A stretch of DNA of 64,000 bases from Prevotella sp. oral taxon 475 (GTDB lineage Bacteria > Bacteroidota > Bacteroidia > Bacteroidales > Bacteroidaceae). A program made the position numbers and the translations under genes. The notes below the pieces were generated by a model, which worked only from the letters and a program-made list of their open reading frames with translations, was not told where the DNA came from and did not search any database. The stretch spans positions 558,001 to 622,000 of the forward strand of contig NZ_CP072334.1 in the NCBI RefSeq assembly GCF_018127805.1, in the 5' to 3' direction. Shown piece by piece: positions 59,291-64,000 of the stretch (its first letter is position 1; each line of letters starts with the position of its first letter).

Positions 59291-60397
59291 ATGAAAAAGT
59301 TCATCTGCTTTCTGCTTGCTGCCACGGCCCTGTTTGCCGTCGGTGCCTGCAGCAACGACGAGACCGGCGGGGGCAGAGCCGCCAAGGCCATTGTCGTTGA
59401 TAGTGCCAATGTGCTCTTCTCCGATGCTCCCGGCACAGGGAAGGTGGTCGTAACGGCAGCCAACGGCATCACTAAGGTCGAGAGCTCTAACGACTGGTGC
59501 CAAGCCACCATCAATGGCAACACGGTTGTCGTCACCGTTACGCAAAACCTCTCGCGTATGGGACGTGCAGCGCAGCTCACCATTTGGTCGGGCAATGATT
59601 CACAACAAATCACCATCCAGCAACTCGGTTTGTCGGGAATTTTCTTCAGTGGCCAGGAAGATAACCTCGTGGCCTATAAAGATACGGTGCTCACTTTTCC
59701 GCTCGTGTCGCCGGCAGGATATCCCATCTCGGTCACAAGCACAGCATCGTGGATGAGCACTACCATCGAAAAGGGTATTCTCAAGATTGCCGTGACAGCC
59801 AACACCAGCAGCAACTATCGAACGGGTAAACTCATCTTTACCTCCGGACCACGTAACGACAAGATGGAAGTAACTGTTTCGCAAGGCTGGAACATGGCCT
59901 CGAAAGTGGACGGAGCGTGGAAGCTCTACTACTATTCTACCGCCGACACGACAGGACGGCAACCCAGAGTGTGGAACGTCACCCTCAAGAACGACTCGAT
60001 GCACGTTGCCTTTGGTTCACGCGGCAACATCATCATCCCCATCAAGGCAGATCTGCTTTATGCTAAGTTTTCTATTCAGGCAACGGTGCGTTGTGGTGGA
60101 ACCTATCAAGGGTACACGCCCTTCTTATTCTTCGGGACGCCCGACAACAAATCGTGGTCTGGCTACAACCGCACCACCTCGCTGGCAGAGGGCCGAGTGA
60201 TGGCCGACGGTCAAGGCAATCTGCGTGTGCATTTTGCTGGGAATGTTTATGACGAACGTTACGAGTTTGCCTCGTTCCTCTTCTATTTCCACGACGGAGT
60301 TCCATCGGGCTTACCCACTAGCAACAAAACCCTTAAGAGCAGCTTTAATCCGATGTTCTACCCTTACTTGGTAAAAGAAGGTGCCGTAACGCCGTAA
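59291..60397 (+). CDS. BACON-domain lipoprotein
   Basis: This 368-residue lipoprotein has lipobox AVGACSND (Cys near residue 20). Two BACON-like Ig domains are visible: residues about 40-115 (SNDWCQATINGNTVVVTVTQ, AQLTIWSGNDSQQITIQQLG) and 120-205 (STASWMSTTIEKGILKIAVT, GPRNDKMEVTVSQGW). The C-terminal 160 residues are an unassigned beta domain. BACON domains bind carbohydrate or mucin-like ligands in several systems, but not in all. The gene begins at the base after the DUF4302 stop. A terminator follows at 60488. Confidence 0.83.
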   Translation: MKKFICFLLAATALFAVGACSNDETGGGRAAKAIVVDSANVLFSDAPGTGKVVVTAANGITKVESSNDWCQATINGNTVVVTVTQNLSRMGRAAQLTIWSGNDSQQITIQQLGLSGIFFSGQEDNLVAYKDTVLTFPLVSPAGYPISVTSTASWMSTTIEKGILKIAVTANTSSNYRTGKLIFTSGPRNDKMEVTVSQGWNMASKVDGAWKLYYYSTADTTGRQPRVWNVTLKNDSMHVAFGSRGNIIIPIKADLLYAKFSIQATVRCGGTYQGYTPFLFFGTPDNKSWSGYNRTTSLAEGRVMADGQGNLRVHFAGNVYDERYEFASFLFYFHDGVPSGLPTSNKTLKSSFNPMFYPYLVKEGAVTP

Positions 60398-60487
60398 AAG
60401 GCAACGCAAAGGTTCCGCCTTCGGAGGACAAGTGATCCGAAGGTGACAAAAATACCGGCTGCAGTCCTCGCGCTGCCTCATCAGTCA

Positions 60488-60520
60488 ATGGGCATTGAAG
60501 TCATCTTCAATGCCCATTTT
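60488..60520 (+). terminator. Rho-independent terminator of the SusCD operon
   Basis: A perfect 13-bp stem (ATGGGCATTGAAG with CTTCAATGCCCAT), TCAT loop and TTTT tail, 90 bp after the BACON gene. Confidence 0.9.
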
Positions 60521-60569
60521 CTATTCTATACCAGTCAACTTGCAAGAAACTATCAACACAACAGAGAAG

Positions 60570-60672
60570 AGAGGTCACCTCCCGATGTGCGAGAGGTGAC
60601 CTCTTGCTATGCGGGAGATGACCTCCCGCACCTTGAGAGGTGCCTTCCTTTTTCTCGGGAGGTCATCTCTCG
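60570..60672. repeat. Cluster of GAGGTGACCTC-type palindromes
   Basis: Three related palindromes lie in a row: AGAGGTCACCTC (60570) with GAGGTGACCTCT (60593); GCGGGAG-ATGAC-CTCCCGC (60611-60629); and CGGGAGGTCATCTCTCG (60656-60672), an inverted near-copy of the second. This occupies the gap between the operon terminator and the IS element; nothing else was seen there. Confidence 0.75.
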
Positions 60673-60735
60673 CCTATTGCGCAATGGCCTGCGTCATTTT
60701 TGCAAAGCATTGAGATTTCATTTTCTGGAGATGAA

Positions 60736-61986
60736 ATGAGACCTCTGCAAAACCTGCACCCTCTCAATTTTCACCTATATACTCTTAGAAGAATGAATAT
60801 TTTTGACCAAAAGATGCCGTTGGAGGTTACTTTTTGAGTAGATAATAATCTTTTATCGGTGTATTTTCATGTTATCTGATAGAATTTGACACAATAATCC
60901 CTGGTGTTCGGTATAAGTTGTAGGCAATGGATTCCATAATATGCTGCGCATGTGTTTTTGAAAGTCCAACGTATCTTGCTATTCCAGCACCAAACCATCT
61001 ATGCATAGAACCAAAGGTACGTTCTACTTTGTAGCGTGTCTTACTCATAGTAATGTTGATACGTTGCTGCCTTTCAGTAATTTCATGTCCTCTTGTTCCC
61101 TTATGCATGATGCGACTTTTAAGTTTCATACGTTTGAGGGTTTCTTTGTTCTCCATCGAGTCATATCCTTTATCGGCATAAACAAGTGCTTTCCGTGGCA
61201 ATTTAGCTTTCTTTAGGGGTGTTTCTAAGTGTTTCATATCACTTTCATTGGCAGCTGTCGTTTCCTCGGCAAGCACCATTCCGTTTTCATCCGTTACCGT
61301 GTGACGCTTGTAACCGAAGTGGAGCTTTCCCATCTTCTTTACCCAACGGGCTTCTGTATCTACGTTAGGCTTGACAACTTCTTTGAGTATAGCTTTCTCA
61401 GAAGCCTCTATGTTCTCATCCTCTTTTCTATCCTCAACGACCTCATAGCTCTTACCTCCACGGGGGCGGTGGGGAGTATTCGTAATGCTGGCATCAACAA
61501 TGGCACCACGCTTAACAATGATTCCTTTAGCTTCCAATTGCCTGTTAAACTCCTCAAGAAGCGTATCATACAAATCCGCTTCAACAAGAATGTTGCGAAA
61601 ACGGCACACTGTAGTACTATCAGGAACGATATCTTCCATGCCAAGACCTGCAAAGCGACTAAAAGACAGGCGGTCGTTAACCTGATCTTCAACTTCTCCG
61701 TCACTCAGACCATACCAGGTGCGGAGTAATTCAATCTTGAATAAAACAAGGCTGTCATAGCTGGGCCGACCGGTAGACTTATAACCTTTTGTATAAGCCA
61801 CTTCTATTATAGCCCGAATAGGTGCTCAATCAATAACTGTGTTTATTTGTGAAAAGAATGTCTACTTGACCTTTCTTTGCGCAAGGAACATATCAGCAAA
61901 ACTGGGAGAGGATAACTTCTGTTTCATACGATAAAGGTACAAAAATATTTAAGAAAATTATGGGAAGAGTTTTGCAGAGGTCTCAT
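60736..61986 (-). mobile_element. IS5-family insertion sequence with 18-bp terminal inverted repeats
   Basis: ATGAGACCTCTGCAAAAC at 60736-60753 is matched perfectly by its inverse at 61969-61986, giving an element of about 1.25 kb. It encloses one transposase gene on the - strand. No clear target duplication is visible at the edges. The right end is only 4 bp from the stop codon of the GH5 gene. Size and transposase type resemble IS1126 of Porphyromonas. About 118 bp between the left end and the transposase stop are noncoding. Confidence 0.88.
60872..61927 (-). pseudogene. IS5-family transposase with two in-frame stop codons
   Basis: From the ATG at 61927 the frame reads MKQKLSSPSFADMFLAQRKV, then meets TAG at codon 22 (61864-61862) and TGA at codon 34 (61828-61826), and continues without shift for 317 codons. 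The TGA falls where a Trp (TGG) is expected in VIDxAPIRAII. The rest is a full DDE transposase: VDASITNTPHRPRGG, VYADKGYDS and KVERTFGSMHRWFG supply D, D and E. A GTG at 61801 could start a 309-residue form lacking the DNA-binding N terminus. A -7-like box, TATTTTTG, lies at 61947-61940. Probably inactive. Confidence 0.85.
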
Positions 61987-61990
61987 ATTG

Positions 61991-63229
61991 TTATTTTCCT
62001 GATGCGGGAGTCTTTTTATTCAACCTCTTGAACACATCCTTAAAATATTTGGCCCGTTGAGTTTCTTTTGCTTGTGGAGCTGGAGCCTTTTCTCTACTAA
62101 ACCAGAATGCATTAAGACCTTCCGGACTTTCCAGACTCCATCCTTGCCACTCGCGGAAAGCATGGAAGCACCAAGAGAAATTATTCTTCTCGAAGATATC
62201 TATAACATCTTTAAACCAATTGATAGCCGAATTTACAGGTGCCCATGTGATGACACTGAATTCACCGATCAAGACAGGAACTTTATATTCAGAGGCAAAA
62301 TTTGTCAGGGGCTTGAGTTCAGCTTCTAAGGTTGCTTTGTTACAATAAGTTTCTTCCTTTTCCCACCAATGGTTTTTGGCCTTTCCCGGGTATTCTCTTT
62401 TGAAAGAAGCAATGGCTTCTTCATGAGTCATTGTTTTGGAATTGTATTCTCCTTTATATAATATTCCCTGACAAGCAAAGGTTTCAGGGCAATAGAAATG
62501 AAGACTGTATACCACCCGCTTGTCTTTCTGAATAATCTTTTTCTTTTCTTTTTGGAAGGTTTCTGCCACCAGACCGGGTTGGAAAACAATCCATACGTTT
62601 TTGTTAACAGTGCGAATTACTGTTATGATATCGGGTACCATAGCCAACCATTCCTGCACCGCAGCTCTGCCTTTCTCGCTGGGCTCGTTGAAAAGATCAT
62701 ATCCCCATATCTCATTTTCGTATTCTTTTTTTGTAAAATGCTGTGCAATGTTCTTCCACATCCGGATAAGAGCATCTTTCATTTCCGGATGATTTGCCCA
62801 AAAACCACGCTGGTTGTGGTCGTCTAATGTTGGTACTTTTCCGTTTACATAGATAGGAGGCTCATGCAAGTCTAGAATAACTTTTACATTTACACTTTGT
62901 GCAGCACGTACTTTTTCTTCTACCGAATTCAGATATTCCGGCAAGGTTGCCCATAAATCTTTTCCCTTTTTCAAAGCATAAGTTGCTGGGTTAAGTTGCA
63001 ATCTTATGACGTTGGCGCCCCAAGTACTCAAATCTTTGATTGTTTGTGGGTGTAGTCCGTTAGCAGTCTGAACCATGAAGCCTCGCACTCTTGGGGGGGA
63101 CGTTACTACTACCGGTGGGTTAGGGGGATTAGGGTTGGGATTAGGTGCAGGAGATGTGTCTGGGGTATTCTTATCACCGCAAGCAAATAGGATTGGCAAC
63201 ATAAACAACAATGCAATAATTTTTTTCAT
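61991..63229 (-). CDS. GH5-type glycoside hydrolase lipoprotein
   Basis: This 412-residue lipoprotein has lipobox LFACGDK (Cys near residue 17), then a Pro/Asn-rich linker (PNPNPNPPNPPVVV). The TIM barrel follows: VKVILDLHEPP near residue 118, the acid/base in LFNEPSEKG near 178, HFYCPETFA near 240, nucleophile in VLIGEFSVITW near 320 and WCFHAFREW near 350. It resembles GH5 cellulases/mannanases with an exposed membrane anchor. Codon use is more AT-rich than in the operons to the left, which suggests recent acquisition. The IS ends 4 bp after its stop codon. No promoter box was found in the 178-bp gap upstream. Confidence 0.87.
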   Translation of the reverse strand: MKKIIALLFMLPILFACGDKNTPDTSPAPNPNPNPPNPPVVVTSPPRVRGFMVQTANGLHPQTIKDLSTWGANVIRLQLNPATYALKKGKDLWATLPEYLNSVEEKVRAAQSVNVKVILDLHEPPIYVNGKVPTLDDHNQRGFWANHPEMKDALIRMWKNIAQHFTKKEYENEIWGYDLFNEPSEKGRAAVQEWLAMVPDIITVIRTVNKNVWIVFQPGLVAETFQKEKKKIIQKDKRVVYSLHFYCPETFACQGILYKGEYNSKTMTHEEAIASFKREYPGKAKNHWWEKEETYCNKATLEAELKPLTNFASEYKVPVLIGEFSVITWAPVNSAINWFKDVIDIFEKNNFSWCFHAFREWQGWSLESPEGLNAFWFSREKAPAPQAKETQRAKYFKDVFKRLNKKTPASGK

Positions 63230-63379
63230 AATTACAGTTTTAAGTTAATAATTAAAGTATGAACAATGCTGTGTTCTTCCTCATAATTTTAGTTCTAAGT
63301 ATTGTTAATTAAAATGAGACTATAACCGTATTCTGTTCAACAGATATATTAATTTTGATTAGCCTTTTACTAGTATATT

Positions 63380-63398
63380 AACGTGAGTTCGACGAATT
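63380..63398. repeat. Copy 1 of a 19-bp direct repeat flanking the small secreted protein gene
   Basis: AACGTGAGTTCGACGAATT here matches AACGTGAGTTTGATGAATT at 63781-63799 in the same orientation (17 of 19). The second copy appears to be the left end of an IS, so this may be a solo IS end. Confidence 0.6.
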
Positions 63399-63407
63399 CT
63401 CGTTATG

Positions 63408-63755
63408 TTAATAGCATCTTGAACATGAACGATAGCCTTCACTTCGTGCAGAACTTAAAGATGTGCGAGAGTAGTTTCCACGCCACAATGCAGGACAAGA
63501 TGTTCGTGAATGGTAACAAGAACCTGTAGGAGTGATGTATACAACCCGACCTACTTTAACAGAGCGGGTAGATCTTTTCTTATGGACACTTGGCTTACGG
63601 GCTTTCGAACGCTTACAAGCTTTCCTCCCCTTATACTTCATTTGCGTCTGCAAACTAATGTTTTCTGCGCGGGTTGTAGATGTTGTTTCATACGTAAAAC
63701 TACTTGTGCCTATTAGTGTTGCCACGAAGAGAAGAACAGAAAATAGATGTCTCAT
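63408..63755 (-). CDS. Small basic secreted protein with a Cys/His C-terminal domain
   Basis: This 115-residue protein has a signal peptide ending near TSSFTYE and a very basic middle (KGRKACKRSKARKPSVHKKR). The last 45 residues, VYITPTGSCYHSRTSCPALW then SEGYRSCSRCY, follow the small zinc-binding pattern YHxxxxCxxL...GYxxCxxC seen at the ends of secreted nucleases and other bacterial proteins. The role is unknown; a surface or periplasmic DNA/RNA-binding protein would fit the charge. It lies between two direct repeats in an AT-rich mobile region. Confidence 0.7.
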   Translation of the reverse strand: MRHLFSVLLFVATLIGTSSFTYETTSTTRAENISLQTQMKYKGRKACKRSKARKPSVHKKRSTRSVKVGRVVYITPTGSCYHSRTSCPALWRGNYSRTSLSSARSEGYRSCSRCY

Positions 63756-63780
63756 AATTTTGTTTATATTTGTTATTAAT

Positions 63781-64000
63781 AACGTGAGTTTGATGAATTA
63801 TAAGTGTCTATAAATTTGGTGATTAGCGAAATTTGTTGTAATTGTAAGGTGTTGATATATAGAATTACAAACAAAAATCGCTATGATCACCGAAGACAAA
63901 ATTACTGAAATATTTTGTATGGCAGACGACTTCTGCAAGTTTTTTGACGCTATGATAGCAAAATATACGCTAAAACCTACCGGGAAAAGAAAATATCATC
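63781..64000 (+). mobile_element. Left end of an IS982-like element, cut by the window edge
   Basis: AACGTGAGTTTGATGAATT begins about 100 bp before a transposase start codon, the usual layout of an IS end. The other end lies beyond 64000. Confidence 0.5.
63883..64000 (+). CDS. IS982-like transposase, N-terminal part only
   Basis: The ATG at 63883 opens MITEDKITEIFCMADDFCKF, then FDAMIAKYTLKPTGKRKYH, and runs off the right edge after 39 codons. This is the typical N terminus of IS982-family transposases in Bacteroidota. Catalytic residues lie outside the window, so activity cannot be judged. Confidence 0.75.
   Translation, partial: MITEDKITEIFCMADDFCKFFDAMIAKYTLKPTGKRKYH

Noticed and set aside
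60872..61801. Intact 309-residue IS5 transposase
   Set aside because: The frame extends in phase to an ATG at 61927 with the family's N terminus but contains TAG and TGA, so the gene is broken.

Overview
The window is a stretch of chromosome from a Bacteroidota member, most likely Prevotellaceae. The evidence is several SusC/SusD pairs, DUF4302, BACON, DUF4876 and DUF6850 proteins, the gene order DUF177-rpmF-fabH-era-der, IS5 and IS982-like elements, and promoters of the Bacteroidota type (xTTG, 20 bp, TAnnTTTG). Shine-Dalgarno sites are mostly weak. No rRNA, tRNA or CRISPR array was seen. The genus is an inference.

Region 1 (1-13.8 kb, + strand) is a peptidoglycan-sugar salvage cluster. It holds a Na+/solute symporter cut by the left edge, a periplasmic amidase with golvesin-like and FN3 domains, a two-module GT2 protein, an AmpG-like permease, the exo-muramidase NamZ, a DUF5009 membrane acyltransferase, a MurK/NagK-type sugar kinase, the etherase MurQ and a beta-lactamase-like/SGNH fusion. 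Read together: wall fragments are cut outside, MurNAc is taken up and phosphorylated, and MurQ converts MurNAc-6-P to GlcNAc-6-P. The cluster resembles the MurNAc utilisation genes of Tannerella forsythia, with extra genes. It ends at a strong terminator.

Region 2 (14.1-21.2 kb) is a TonB-receptor locus with a lipoprotein, a small protein with a T9SS-like C-terminal tail, a DUF4876 protein and a DUF6850 barrel. Its substrate is unknown. Region 3 (21.3-35.7 kb) is housekeeping and general metabolism: leuS, a YitT protein, msrAB on the - strand, gpmA, an LCM-type methyltransferase, a heterodimeric ABC exporter and a secreted GH2 beta-galactosidase. Region 4 (36.0-40.1 kb, - strand) is DUF177-rpmF-fabH, a terminator, then era-der.

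Region 5 (40.5-51.7 kb) holds an orphan SusC/SusD pair, an FMN-binding protein and Mrp, all on the - strand. Next to these is a metal-handling group (HMA protein, TonB receptor, small Cys/His protein with a structured leader), followed by a divergent FMN-binding/4Fe-4S membrane protein. Region 6 (52.0-60.4 kb) is a five-gene SusCD operon with a zinc metallohydrolase lipoprotein, DUF4302 and BACON proteins. Region 7 (60.7-64 kb) is AT-richer and mobile. It has an IS5-type element whose transposase carries two in-frame stops, a lipoprotein GH5 glycosidase, a small basic secreted protein and the start of an IS982-like transposase.

The most unusual signal is a family of seven intergenic elements built from a 10-bp core, AAAAGCTAAG (or its reverse complement), repeated with an exact 22-bp period. 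One of them, at 35832-35910, is a perfect inverted repeat with 36-bp arms. They occur between genes in every orientation and even between two genes of one locus.
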